DNA of 64,000 nucleotides. Source: Terripilifer ovatus (GTDB lineage: Bacteria > Pseudomonadota > Alphaproteobacteria > Rhizobiales > Beijerinckiaceae). Below, piece by piece: positions 19,801-27,508 of the stretch. The notes below the pieces were generated by a model. It saw only the letters and a program-made list of their open reading frames with translations. It did no database searches and had not been told where the DNA came from. Each line of letters opens with the position of its first letter. The first letter of the stretch is position 1. Location of the stretch: the NCBI GenBank assembly GCA_029222685.1, contig JARHVB010000002.1:1-64000 (forward strand), written 5' to 3'. Made by a program: the position numbers and the translations under genes.

Positions 19801-21165
19801 CGGCTGCGCGTGCATTATCTGCTCGAACCGGGCTGGAAAGCCGACGCTGCGATCCAGGGGCTCGGCCGCACCAACCGGACCAACCAGGCGCAACCGCCGC
19901 TCTTCCGTCCCATCGCGACCGACGTGAAAGCGGAGAAGCGCTTCCTCAGCACGATCGCGCGCCGGCTCGATACGCTCGGCGCGATCACGCGCGGGCAGCG
20001 CCAGACCGGCGGCCAAGGCCTGTTCCGGCCCGAGGACAATCTGGAATCCTGCTACGCCCGCGATGCGCTGCGCCAGCTCTACTTCCTGATCGTGCGCGGG
20101 AAGATCGAAGGCTGCTCGCTCCATCGCTTCGAAACCGCCACCGGCCTCAAGCTGATGGACGACAACGGCATCAAGGACGAGCTGCCGCCGATCACTACCT
20201 TCCTCAACCGGCTGCTGGCGCTCACCATCGAGCTGCAGGGCATCCTCTTCACCGCCTTCGAACAGCTTCTCGATGCGAAGGTGTCGGGCGCGATCGCCAG
20301 CGGCGTCTACGATGTTGGCCTCGAAACCCTGACGGCGGAGAGCTTCGTCGTCACCGATCGCACGACCATCTACACGCACCCGGCATCGGGCGCGCAGACC
20401 CGGCTGCTGACCATCACCCAGCGCGAACGCAATCGCCCGCTGTCGCTCGACGACGCGCTCGGCTGGCTTGATGATCGCGGTGCGAAGCTGCTGGTGAACG
20501 AGCGATCCGGGCGAGCCGCCGTGCAGATTCCGGTGCCGTCGCTCATGCTCGACGATGGCGAGATCGAGCGTCGCGTTCGGCTGATCCGTCCGATGGAGCA
20601 TCACCACGCTTCGTTGAAGTCGATGGCGGAAAGCCATTGGCAGGAGTCCGACCGGAGCACCTTCGCCGCGGCCTGGTCCCGCGAACTCGCCGACGTGCCC
20701 ACCTTCACGGAAAACACGATTCACGTCGTCGCGGGCTTGCTGCTGCCGGTGTGGAAGCGGCTCCCGAACGAGTCGACCCGCGTTTACCGGCTGCAAACCG
20801 ACGATGGCGAGCGCATCATCGGCCGCCGCGTCTCTCCGGCCTGGACGGCGAACGCCGCGTCGACCGACACGACCGACCTGACAGGCGACGACGCCTATGC
20901 GGCTTTGATCGACGGGCGAACGATCCTCGACCTCGCCGAAGGTCTTCAGCTTCGCCGCGTGCGCGTCATGGGCGCCAACCGCATCGAGCTGTCCGGCTTC
21001 ACCGAAGCGATGCGGGATCGCCTTCGTGCCTATGGCCTGTTCACCGAGATCATCTCCTGGTCGCTGCGGTTCTTCGTGCCGATCGACAGCACGGGGCCGA
21101 CCGTGCTCGCCAAGCTGCTCGACACTTATCCGGTGGCTCGCATCGGCGAGCGGGAGGCAGCGTAA
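16843..21165 (+). CDS. Strawberry-notch-like methyltransferase/helicase fusion
   Basis: A 1,440-aa protein. The N-terminal third is a class I SAM-dependent DNA methyltransferase with LEPSAGTGLLA (SAM loop) and LMNPPFSAM (catalytic NPPF, about residue 216). The rest is an SF2-type helicase: Walker A GDGTGAGKGRQ (about 501), DESH box (about 610) and LGRTNRTNQAQ (motif VI region). Such fusions are hallmark genes of large alphaproteobacterial plasmids and ICEs; an anti-restriction or protective role is suspected but not shown. It overlaps the next gene by 1 nt. No frameshift is seen over its full length. Confidence 0.9.
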   Translation: MNILLPIPGEAAATSPLASSSNAAAAILAAANLLLPHLERGARIDAATLRTALETAFGASDTSGAWTWKTAYEACEVATVLFLRKYGRALFRKSASPAARLSTFSKITGLLPTHTRRSEESEALQQFSTPVPLGLAVVTAAAITPTDIVLEPSAGTGLLAILASTAGGSLILNELADVRADLLSFLFPALAVTRFDAAQVDDHLDRAAVPSVVLMNPPFSAMAGVSGRVAEAGFRHIASALNRLAPGGRLVAITGANVGPDMSEWRDAFARLQERGRIVFSAAIAGSVYAKHGTTFATRLTVIDKLPAEDPASFPTSPGMAPDVDTLLAWIDRDVPARPPVTMSSVSAAISTAPPKSVRGYLARATATRSAPTSDPDGVQLGYETVDWAPGEGAHLTEAIYEEYGLQSIRIPGSQAHPTKLVQSAAMASIAPPKPSYRPTLSANILRLLSDAQLETVIYAGEAHSDYLAGSWTVDETFDVVKAAPADAPDTVRFRRGFMLGDGTGAGKGRQSAGIILDNWLQGRRKAVWISKSDKLIEDAQRDWSALGMERLLVTPLSRFPQGKPIALSEGVLFATYATLRSDDRGEKVSRVRQIVEWLGFDFDGVIIFDESHAMQNAGGGKGERGDVAASQQGRAGLRLQHALPNARIVYVSATGATTVHNLAYAQRLGLWGGDDFPFATRAEFVEAIEGGGVAAMEVLARDLRSLGLYTARSLSYDGVEYELVEHQLTDEQRRIYDAYAGAFAIIHNHLDAAMEAANITGSTGTLNRQTKSAARSAFESAKQRFFGHLLTSMKTPTLIGSIERDLAAGHAAVVQIVSTGEALMERRLAEIPTDEWNDVRVDITPREYVLDYLAHSFPVQLYEPYTDGEGNLSSRPVYRDGQPVESREAVARRDELIERLASLPPVPGALDQIVQRFGTDMVAEVTGRSRRIVRKGDRLAVENRAPSANLAETAAFMDDLKRILVFSDAGGTGRSYHAELSARNQRLRVHYLLEPGWKADAAIQGLGRTNRTNQAQPPLFRPIATDVKAEKRFLSTIARRLDTLGAITRGQRQTGGQGLFRPEDNLESCYARDALRQLYFLIVRGKIEGCSLHRFETATGLKLMDDNGIKDELPPITTFLNRLLALTIELQGILFTAFEQLLDAKVSGAIASGVYDVGLETLTAESFVVTDRTTIYTHPASGAQTRLLTITQRERNRPLSLDDALGWLDDRGAKLLVNERSGRAAVQIPVPSLMLDDGEIERRVRLIRPMEHHHASLKSMAESHWQESDRSTFAAAWSRELADVPTFTENTIHVVAGLLLPVWKRLPNESTRVYRLQTDDGERIIGRRVSPAWTANAASTDTTDLTGDDAYAALIDGRTILDLAEGLQLRRVRVMGANRIELSGFTEAMRDRLRAYGLFTEIISWSLRFFVPIDSTGPTVLAKLLDTYPVARIGEREAA

Positions 21166-22223
21166 TGGCCCGCCGCGACGCTTCCGATCTCGCAGCCCGT
21201 CTCGGCCGACAGGCCGAGGCGGTGTGCCGTCACTATCTTTCGAACGGCCGCCGTCAGGGCAATTACTGGCAGGTTGGTGATGTTCGCAATTCGCCGGGCC
21301 GCTCGATGTTCGTGCGGCTGAAGGATTCTTCGAAAGGTCCGGCCGGCAAATGGACCGATGCCGCTGCGCCCGGCGAGCATGGTGATCTGCTCGATATAAT
21401 CCGCGAAGGCTGCGGCCTCATCGACTTCAAGGATGTGGCCGAGGAAGCGCGCCGATTCCTCGCGCTCCCGCATCCAGAGCCCGAAAGGACGAGGACGCCG
21501 ACCGACAGGACATCCACCAGCGCCGGCTCGCCCGAAGCGGCGCGGCGGCTCTTCGCCATGTCGCAGCCGATCGCGGGAACGCTGGTCGAGACCGTTTTGC
21601 GCAAACGCGGCATTACAGCTTTGCACGAAACCGGCGCGCTTCGCTTCCATCCACGCTGCTACTATCGGCCGGACGAACATGGCCCGACCGAGACTTGGCC
21701 CGCGATGATCGCTGCCGTCACTGACCTTTCCGGCAAGCTGACCGGCGCACACCGCACCTGGCTCGACCCCGATGGCTTCAGCGAGGTCAATCTCGGCCGT
21801 GCCCCGATCAAGACGCCGAGGCGTGCGATGGGCGATCTCCTCGGGCATGCCGTGCGTTTCGGCGTGGCCGGCGAGGTGATGGCGGCCGGCGAAGGCATCG
21901 AGACGACATTGTCCGTGCGATCGGTTCTGGCGCAGATGCCGTCGATGGCGGCGCTCTCGGCCGCGCACCTCTCGGCCATCCTGTTCCCGCGGATGCTGCG
22001 GCGACTCTACATCGCGCGCGACAACGATCCGGCCGGCGACAGGGCGATGACCGTGCTGATCGAGCGCGCCAGCGCCGTCGGGATCGAGACGATCGTGCTC
22101 ACGCCACGGCTCGGGGACTTCAATGAGGATCTCCGGCTGCTCGGCTTCGACGTCCTTGCGGCCCATCTGCGTCTTCAGGTCGCCTCGAGCGACATCGCCC
22201 GCTTCATGTCCCTGGCGGCCTGA
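21165..22223 (+). CDS. Toprim-domain protein (DUF7146-type, primase-like)
   Basis: A 352-aa protein with an N-terminal region resembling a primase-type DNA-binding segment (GNYWQVGDVRNSPGRSMFVR) and a C-terminal toprim domain: catalytic E in AAGEGIETTLS and DxD in ARDNDPAGDRA. Plasmid and ICE proteins of this type are thought to prime or process transferred single strands. Its start overlaps the stop of the helicase gene (TAATG), implying that the two work together. The usual zinc-binding cysteines of DnaG are not evident. Confidence 0.85.
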   Translation: MARRDASDLAARLGRQAEAVCRHYLSNGRRQGNYWQVGDVRNSPGRSMFVRLKDSSKGPAGKWTDAAAPGEHGDLLDIIREGCGLIDFKDVAEEARRFLALPHPEPERTRTPTDRTSTSAGSPEAARRLFAMSQPIAGTLVETVLRKRGITALHETGALRFHPRCYYRPDEHGPTETWPAMIAAVTDLSGKLTGAHRTWLDPDGFSEVNLGRAPIKTPRRAMGDLLGHAVRFGVAGEVMAAGEGIETTLSVRSVLAQMPSMAALSAAHLSAILFPRMLRRLYIARDNDPAGDRAMTVLIERASAVGIETIVLTPRLGDFNEDLRLLGFDVLAAHLRLQVASSDIARFMSLAA

Positions 22224-22382
22224 TCGACTGGCGAGGGAAGGTGCGGCAGGGCGGTGCGTGAGAGGCTGCGATCATGGCGCGAGACCTTCGGGGTCGAGAG
22301 GCCACGCCCGCGGCCTTCTGAGAGGGCGATCGGGCGTCAGCCGGGCCGGACAGGCAATGCCTGCGGCCGACGATTTTCCGCC

Positions 22383-22430
22383 GCGCCGCACCCACCCCAC
22401 GCGACAGGTCGCGTGGGGTGGGTGCGGCGC
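22383..22430. repeat. 23-bp perfect hairpin in the gap before the DUF2493 gene
   Basis: Bases 22383-22405 pair perfectly with 22408-22430 around a 2-base AG centre. There is no T-tract, so it is not a standard terminator. It lies in a 357-bp gap (22224-22580) in which no gene is supported. It may be a protein-binding site, an mRNA structure or a small inserted repeat. Confidence 0.8.
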
Positions 22431-22580
22431 TTTGCATCGCGAGGCAAAATCGCCGGCTTCCGGCATCCTCCACGGTGTTCCGGCCCTTCGCTTCGCTGCG
22501 GGTGCAGGTCCGGCTCGCCCGCCGCCTTCGTCGCCATGAAGGCCGCGATGAGCGCGGCCACACCGCGAAGGAAAGTCGCC

Positions 22581-23513
22581 ATGACCGAAGAACACGACAC
22601 CTCCTATGAGCTGCACCACGATTCCTCTCCGACCGATCACCTGCTTCAGGAACTCCAGCTCTACGGCTACCGTCCCTTCGAAGACGAACCCGATCCGCGA
22701 CCGCTTCCGGAAGGCCGCGTCATCGCCGGCAGTATCGCCGACATCTTCGACGCCCTCGTGGTGGCGCTCGCCGACACCCGCCTCGAATCCGACCTCGAAG
22801 AATTGCTCTGGGGCACGGTCAACATCTTCCATCGCGCCACCGACCGGATCGAACGCGAACTCGGCGACAACGAGATCGCCCAGCGACGTCTCCAGCGCGA
22901 ACAGGATGGCTCGGAGGTCAAGTCCGTCGAACTCGAACGCCTGACGGCACAGGGCCAGACCCTTCTCGAACGGCGCAACGCCTTCGAGTTGATGCGCGAC
23001 CAGGCCGCCGAGCACTTCGAGCGCAACACCCACTCGATCTGGCGGCCGCGCACCGGCTCGATGGTCAACCATCGCAACCTCACCGCCGCTCTGATCGACA
23101 GCCGGGATTTCCTCGCCGCTAAGCGTCGCACTGAGGCCGAGGTGCTCCTGCCTCCCGGTCCGAAGGTTGCCTTCACCGGCGGTCTCGATTTCAACGATCA
23201 CCGCTTGATCTGGGCCAGGCTCGATCAGGTCCACGCCAAGCATCCGGGCATGGTGCTGCTGCACGGTGGAAGCCCGAAGGGCGCCGAACTCATTGCCGCC
23301 AAATGGGCCGACAACCGCAAGGTGCCGCAGATCGCCTTCAAGCCCGACTGGACCAAACACGGCAAGGCCGCACCGTTCAAGCGCAACGACGCGATGCTCG
23401 ATGTCCTGCCGGTCGGCGTCCTCGTCTTCCCCGGCACCGGGATCCAAGAGAATCTCGGCGACAAGGCCCGGAAACTTGGTATCCCCGTCATGAAGTTCGA
23501 TGGCGGCGCATAA
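22581..23513 (+). CDS. DUF2493 domain protein
   Basis: A 310-aa protein. The C-terminal ~110 residues (PKVAFTGGLDFNDHRLIWARL...LLHGGSPKGAELIAAKWADN) form a Rossmann-like DUF2493 fold related to DprA/LOG nucleotide-binding proteins. The N-terminal part is acidic and coiled (about 60-170). It is common in this ICE backbone, and its role is unknown; a ssDNA or nucleotide-binding function would fit the neighbouring primase-like and SSB genes. ATG 22581 follows AAGGAAAG. Confidence 0.85.
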   Translation: MTEEHDTSYELHHDSSPTDHLLQELQLYGYRPFEDEPDPRPLPEGRVIAGSIADIFDALVVALADTRLESDLEELLWGTVNIFHRATDRIERELGDNEIAQRRLQREQDGSEVKSVELERLTAQGQTLLERRNAFELMRDQAAEHFERNTHSIWRPRTGSMVNHRNLTAALIDSRDFLAAKRRTEAEVLLPPGPKVAFTGGLDFNDHRLIWARLDQVHAKHPGMVLLHGGSPKGAELIAAKWADNRKVPQIAFKPDWTKHGKAAPFKRNDAMLDVLPVGVLVFPGTGIQENLGDKARKLGIPVMKFDGGA

Positions 23514-23675
23514 CGCGCCGCCGCCTCGCGGCAGCTATAATTGTCTTTACGAGAAAAACGCTCTCGTTCAGAATACATCAGCATTCTTGCAGAACCGGCG
23601 AAGCAGCATAGTCGCAGGCGGAGCGTATCTCCCGGCAGCCTGTCGTGATCCTCAACCGTTTGTACGGAGGTTTTC

Positions 23676-24092
23676 ATGACGCTGATCCTGCTCGCCATCT
23701 CCCTGACCATTGCTCTCTGCGTCCTCGCCTACAATCTCGCGATCTACGCCTTGCCCTTCGCGGCCGGTTTGACCGCGTTTCAATATGCCTATGCGGCGGA
23801 TGCAAGTTTCCTCATGGCCGGTCTTGCCGCCATCAGTGCCGCGCTCGCCTCGATCGCATTGGTCATCGCCGTCGTCGGCTTCGCGAAAAATCCGACTCTG
23901 CGTCTTATCGCGCTGGCGATCTTCGCTATTCCCGCCGCGGTCGCCGGCTACGCGCTTGTCCACGGCATCGCCAAGCACATGATCGACGGAGGTCTCGTCC
24001 TCAATCTGCTGTGCGGCGCTGGCGGCCTGTTCATCGGCATCGCGGCGATATTCAACCTCTATGCGGTCGGAACAGCCGTCCTTTCGCGCTGA
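23676..24092 (+). CDS. Small integral membrane protein, unknown function
   Basis: A 138-aa very hydrophobic protein with about four transmembrane segments: residues ~3-25, ~38-65, ~72-95 and ~105-132. It starts at ATG 23676 after GGAGG. No family is recognised. It stands alone between the DUF2493 and SSB genes. It may affect the cell envelope or entry exclusion, but there is no direct evidence. Confidence 0.6.
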   Translation: MTLILLAISLTIALCVLAYNLAIYALPFAAGLTAFQYAYAADASFLMAGLAAISAALASIALVIAVVGFAKNPTLRLIALAIFAIPAAVAGYALVHGIAKHMIDGGLVLNLLCGAGGLFIGIAAIFNLYAVGTAVLSR

Positions 24093-24785
24093 AGCAACGG
24101 CCGCGATCCTCCGCTCCCATGAGACATCCCATGGGCTTTCGGCGCCGGGCTTCCGGTGTCCCGTTCAGAACAAGATCGACCGTATCAGAGACGCGCTCGC
24201 CGGCACGTTCGGTCTGCGTCACCCGGTTCGAGAAAGCGCCGCCTGACAGCAAATCCCGCAGCCATGGCGATCACCGCCTGCTGGGGCGTCCCGTCCCATA
24301 TCGGTGCGGAGATAGCCGCGAACACCTTCATCCCGTCCCACGCAAATCCGCATGCATAGCCTCTTCGCGCTGATACGGCGGGGCAGCACCAAGTACCCGA
24401 AACCCGATAGCTATACCGTTCTCGTTCAAGCCTGCCTTTCCCGCAGGGACGCATGAGGGGGCAAAGAGGGTTCTGAATGGCGCGCCCGCGTGGCGGATGG
24501 CCTGATCGGGAGCCGTTGCCGGCAAGGTCGATGGTTCGGCTGCGCGTCACTTCCCGGCTTTCGAGAGGCGTCAATCCCTCCGACTGACTGATCCCCTAAG
24601 TCCGTTCGGTTTCCTCCGGCAACCCCCGCGGCTCCGGACCGTGTTGGCGCTGAAGCGCCTGCCCGCACCACCCGGGCCTTAGGGGTCGAACTGCCGCCGA
24701 GGGCGCCAGTGCAGGAGTCTCCCGACGGCCTTGGCCGGGTCTCGTCGGAGGGAATGGCCCCTCCGAGAAGCAACGGAGACTTACC
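24093..24785 (+). other. Gene-free stretch with SSB leader hairpin
   Basis: About 690 bp. Short ORFs exist on both strands but none has a convincing start or a recognisable product. The end of the stretch holds the ssb leader, with an 8-bp perfect hairpin (24745-24752 with 24759-24766) ending 19 nt before the ssb start. Confidence 0.5.
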
Positions 24786-25187
24786 ATGCAGAACATCGTC
24801 ATTCTCGCCGGCAACATCGGCCAGGCCCCTGAAACTCGCACCACCAACGGCGGCGCCACCATCACCCACTTCACACTCGCCACCTCGCGTCCCCGCTACT
24901 CGGAAGGCAGGGTCATCCGGGACGAGAACGGCTACCGGGTCCAGGACACCGAATGGCATCGCATCACCGCCTTCAACGGCCTCGGCAAGACGATCCAGCA
25001 GCATTGCGAGAAGGGGATGAAGGTTCTGGTGCGCGGCCGCATCCACTACACGAAATGGACCGACCAGCAAGGCGTCGATCGCTACGGCTGCGAGATCATC
25101 GCCGAGACGGTGGATTTCCTGAGCCGGGCGAAGCAGACGCAGAACGACGGCGGCAACACCGTCGATGACGACGACATCCCGTTCTGA
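24786..25187 (+). CDS. ssb: Single-stranded DNA-binding protein
   Basis: A 133-aa SSB. An OB-fold begins MQNIVILAGNIGQAPETR and continues through WHRITAFNGLGKTIQ and VRGRIHYTKW. The acidic tail ends DDDDIPF, the peptide that docks partner proteins. It coats single-stranded DNA, here probably during conjugative transfer and replication of the circular element. It is slightly shorter than chromosomal SSBs because the linker is short. A terminator follows. Confidence 0.95.
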   Translation: MQNIVILAGNIGQAPETRTTNGGATITHFTLATSRPRYSEGRVIRDENGYRVQDTEWHRITAFNGLGKTIQQHCEKGMKVLVRGRIHYTKWTDQQGVDRYGCEIIAETVDFLSRAKQTQNDGGNTVDDDDIPF

Positions 25188-25202
25188 TCGGGATACCGGA
25201 AA

Positions 25203-25229
25203 CCCGGCGGCGGAAGCCGCCGGGATTTT
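25203..25229 (+). terminator. Rho-independent terminator after ssb
   Basis: A 9-bp perfect GC stem (25203-25211 with 25216-25224) with a GGAA tetraloop is followed by ATTTT. It lies 15 bp after the ssb stop. Confidence 0.75.
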
Positions 25230-25637
25230 CCATGCTCGCGTCGGATCGCGGCCGCCACGCGCTTCCCCTTCTGGCCATGGACGCCGAAGCCCCATCCGGC
25301 TCAGGCGAAAAACCGCGCTCGAACCCATTCCCACCATTTCGACTGCGGACATGCAGCGGCGCCCCATCTCGACGGCGTCGCAACCATCAGGGTGCAGGCA
25401 GGGCTACGGCAGCGCGCAACGCGAGGATTTCCGCTCCGGTCAGCGGGCACTATCCCCGCTCTTTGAGGCTGACCCTGGTTTCAATCCCGGCCTCGTAGGG
25501 TCAACCCTCATGGGGTCCGCTACGCGAAGCGTGCGGTCAGGTCGGCTTCGCCTCTCTGATGACCCCGGCCGCGACCGAAACACATCGGGCGCCTGTCGAG
25601 CGGGGATGGTCCCCGCCTCCAGACAGGAGCTACGAAA
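25230..25637 (+). other. Gene-free stretch before a small gene
   Basis: About 400 bp without a supportable gene. It ends with a 7-bp hairpin (25600-25606 with 25610-25616) placed 21 nt before the next ATG, like the hairpin in front of ssb. Confidence 0.45.
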
Positions 25638-25802
25638 ATGTCCCTCGCCGACGCCCACGCCTTCGCCTTCAGCCTCGCCGCCACCCTGATGGTCACGATC
25701 ATCATCTATCGTGCCGGCGACGGCACCATGAGTGTCATGCCCGCCGCCGAATATGATGGAGAGGCCGACACCATCGTCGGCGAGATCGATCCGTTCGCCT
25801 GA
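25638..25802 (+). CDS. Small single-span membrane peptide
   Basis: A 54-aa ORF with CAGGAG before its ATG. Residues ~6-24 (AFAFSLAATLMVTIIIYRA) form one hydrophobic segment, followed by an acidic tail ending EIDPFA. Function unknown. Good start signals and a protein-like composition support it being real, but it is short. It lies between the ssb terminator and the mercury operon. Confidence 0.5.
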   Translation: MSLADAHAFAFSLAATLMVTIIIYRAGDGTMSVMPAAEYDGEADTIVGEIDPFA

Positions 25803-25962
25803 GCCGGATGGGGCTTCGGCCCCGCCTTCGGCAAAACGGCACGACCGAATCAGTCGCCGGGCGATTACTCCTGCCGCAGCGTGCTGAAGCGACTTTCGGC
25901 TAGATCGAGGCGACAAGAGCGACTATTATAGATGGGGTATTCGGGGCGGACACTGATCAACA

Positions 25963-26430
25963 CTAGCTGCGCTTAACACCGCCCGAACTTGCATTTGTTT
26001 TACGAACGTTCGCGGTTTCGCCGAACAATGTCTCGATCAGCGGGCATTCCGGTAACGTCCCGTCTGCGCATTGCGCAACCACATCCTTCAGCACCCGCTC
26101 CATGCGTTTCAGATCGGCGATCTTCGCGCGAACGTCGTCAAGGTGCGTAGCGGCGACAGCGCGCGCCTCGGAGCAGGGCTGGTCGCGCTCGTCGACAAGG
26201 CGTAGCAGCTCTCGGATTTCGTCAAGAGAGAAGCCGAGCTCGCGCGCCCGCAAGATGAAGCGAAGGCGCCGCTCATGTGTGGTGTCGTAGCTGCGATAGC
26301 CGCTGGTCGTGCGCGGCGGCTCAGGCAAAAGGCCGACCTTCTCGTAATAGCGGACGGTCTCCAGGTTGCAGCCCGTCCGCTCGGCGAGCTCGGCGCGCTG
26401 CAGGCCTTTCACCACGGCGTGATCGCGCAT
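25963..26430 (-). CDS. merR: MerR-family regulator of the mercury operon
   Basis: A 155-aa MerR protein. The N-terminal helix-turn-helix (RAELAERTGCNLETVRYYEKVG) is followed by a long dimerisation helix and metal-binding cysteines: CSEAR (about residue 83), C near 121 and C near 128 in the QCADGTLPECPLIE segment. These match the three Hg-binding cysteines of MerR. It is transcribed divergently from merT, with the operator between them, the classic arrangement. It would repress without Hg(II) and activate with it by untwisting the promoter. ATG at 26430 is chosen over longer frames because homologous proteins begin close to the HTH. Confidence 0.92.
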   Translation of the reverse strand: MRDHAVVKGLQRAELAERTGCNLETVRYYEKVGLLPEPPRTTSGYRSYDTTHERRLRFILRARELGFSLDEIRELLRLVDERDQPCSEARAVAATHLDDVRAKIADLKRMERVLKDVVAQCADGTLPECPLIETLFGETANVRKTNASSGGVKRS

Positions 26431-26444
26431 CGCAAAATACCCTC

Positions 26445-26476
26445 TTGACCCTGTAGTTACTACAGACCGCATGCTA
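26445..26476 (+). promoter_or_regulatory. MerR operator/promoter for merTPF-merBA
   Basis: A TTGACC -35 box (26445-26450) is followed directly by the 15-bp dyad CTGTAGTTACTACAG (26451-26465), and a weak -10 lies around 26471-26476. The ~20-bp spacer with the dyad inside it is the MerR-type design. Confidence 0.8.
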
Positions 26477-26517
26477 CGGCATACTTGGGATTTCGGCAAG
26501 GTGAAGAGAGGTTGGAC

Positions 26518-26943
26518 ATGGTTACCTCGCGATCGGGAACAGCAGGCGCAGCGCCGCTTGCAACGGACGTCTCCGCCGCTGAACAAGGCGAGGTCGGACG
26601 GCAACGTCTGATCGCCGTCGGCGGCATCCTCGGCGCGCTCGCCGCCTCCTCTTGCTGCATCGTGCCGCTCATCCTGTTCAGCCTCGGCATCGGCGGCGCC
26701 TGGATCGGCAATCTGACGGCGCTTGCGCCCTACAAACCGCTCTTCGTCGCTGGAACGGCTGGCATCCTCGGCTACGGCTTCTACCTCGTTTATTGGAAGC
26801 CGCGGCGAGCTTGCGCCGAGGATGCCGCCTGCGCACGCCCCATTCCCAACCGCCTCGTGCAGATCGCGCTTTGGATCGCGACACTGCTCGTAATCGCCGC
26901 CTTCGCCTTCGATTACGTCGCCCCGTTACTGCTTCGCGCCTGA
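26518..26943 (+). CDS. merT: Mercuric ion transporter MerT
   Basis: A 141-aa inner-membrane protein with three hydrophobic spans. The first span has the vicinal cysteine pair (ASSCCIVPLILFSLGIGGAW), which takes Hg(II) from MerP; a cytoplasmic loop holds two further cysteines (RRACAEDAACARP) that pass the ion to mercuric reductase. ATG 26518 follows GAAGAGAGG. It is the first gene of the operon driven by the MerR promoter. Confidence 0.95.
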   Translation: MVTSRSGTAGAAPLATDVSAAEQGEVGRQRLIAVGGILGALAASSCCIVPLILFSLGIGGAWIGNLTALAPYKPLFVAGTAGILGYGFYLVYWKPRRACAEDAACARPIPNRLVQIALWIATLLVIAAFAFDYVAPLLLRA

Positions 26944-26964
26944 CATCACTAGGAGACTGATCCC

Positions 26965-27258
26965 ATGAACAAGTATTTGAGCACGCTCGCCCTGGTCAGC
27001 TCGGTGCTGGCGGCTCCAGCCGCCTTCGCGGGCGAGCGAACAGTTACGTTCGCTGTCGACAATATGACCTGCGCTTCATGTCCCTACATCGTGAAGAGCT
27101 CGATGGCGGCGGTCCCCGGCGTTGCGAAGGTGGCCGTCTCGTTTCAAGCCAGGACCGCGACCGTGACCTTCGATGATGCGAAGACGAGTCCGGACGCCAT
27201 TGCGGCTGCCAGCATGAATGCCGGCTATCCGACCCATCCGACACAGAAGGGCAGTTGA
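26965..27258 (+). CDS. merP: Periplasmic mercury-binding protein MerP
   Basis: A 97-aa protein with a signal peptide (cleavage near AFAG, residue 23) and an HMA domain with MTCASCPYIV, the two-cysteine Hg(II) site. It scavenges Hg(II) in the periplasm and hands it to MerT. It lies 21 bp after merT with AGGAG before the ATG. Confidence 0.95.
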   Translation: MNKYLSTLALVSSVLAAPAAFAGERTVTFAVDNMTCASCPYIVKSSMAAVPGVAKVAVSFQARTATVTFDDAKTSPDAIAAASMNAGYPTHPTQKGS

Positions 27259-27259
27259 G

Positions 27260-27508
27260 ATGAGTGACCGCGCCCTGGTCCGCGCAGGCATGGCTGGCGC
27301 CATTCTCGCCGCGATCTGCTGCGCGGCGCCACTTCTCGCCGTGGGCCTACCGTTGGCGGGGCTCGGCTCGTGGCTGGCGGGTGCGGGGCTGGCGGTGTTT
27401 CCCCTGATGGTCGTGGGCCTCGGGCTCTTCGCGTGGGGCATTCATCATCGCCGAGAAAGAATCGCGAGCTGCGAGACGAAGACACACAAGGAAGGCGTGA
27501 AGCCATGA
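27260..27508 (+). CDS. merF: Mercury transporter MerF
   Basis: An 82-aa protein with two hydrophobic helices. The first holds the vicinal cysteines (AAICCAAPLLAVGLPLAGLG), as in MerF-type mercury importers. It begins 1 bp after the merP stop, and its stop overlaps the start of the merBA fusion (ATGA), so all are translated together. MerC is the alternative name, but the two-span length favours MerF. Confidence 0.88.
   Translation: MSDRALVRAGMAGAILAAICCAAPLLAVGLPLAGLGSWLAGAGLAVFPLMVVGLGLFAWGIHHRRERIASCETKTHKEGVKP

Noticed and set aside
24185..24574. 129-codon minus-strand ORF in the gap before ssb
   Set aside because: No ribosome site, no family resemblance and low-complexity ends; left as part of a gene-free stretch, although a short part (AWDGMKVFAAISAPIWDG) looks protein-like.
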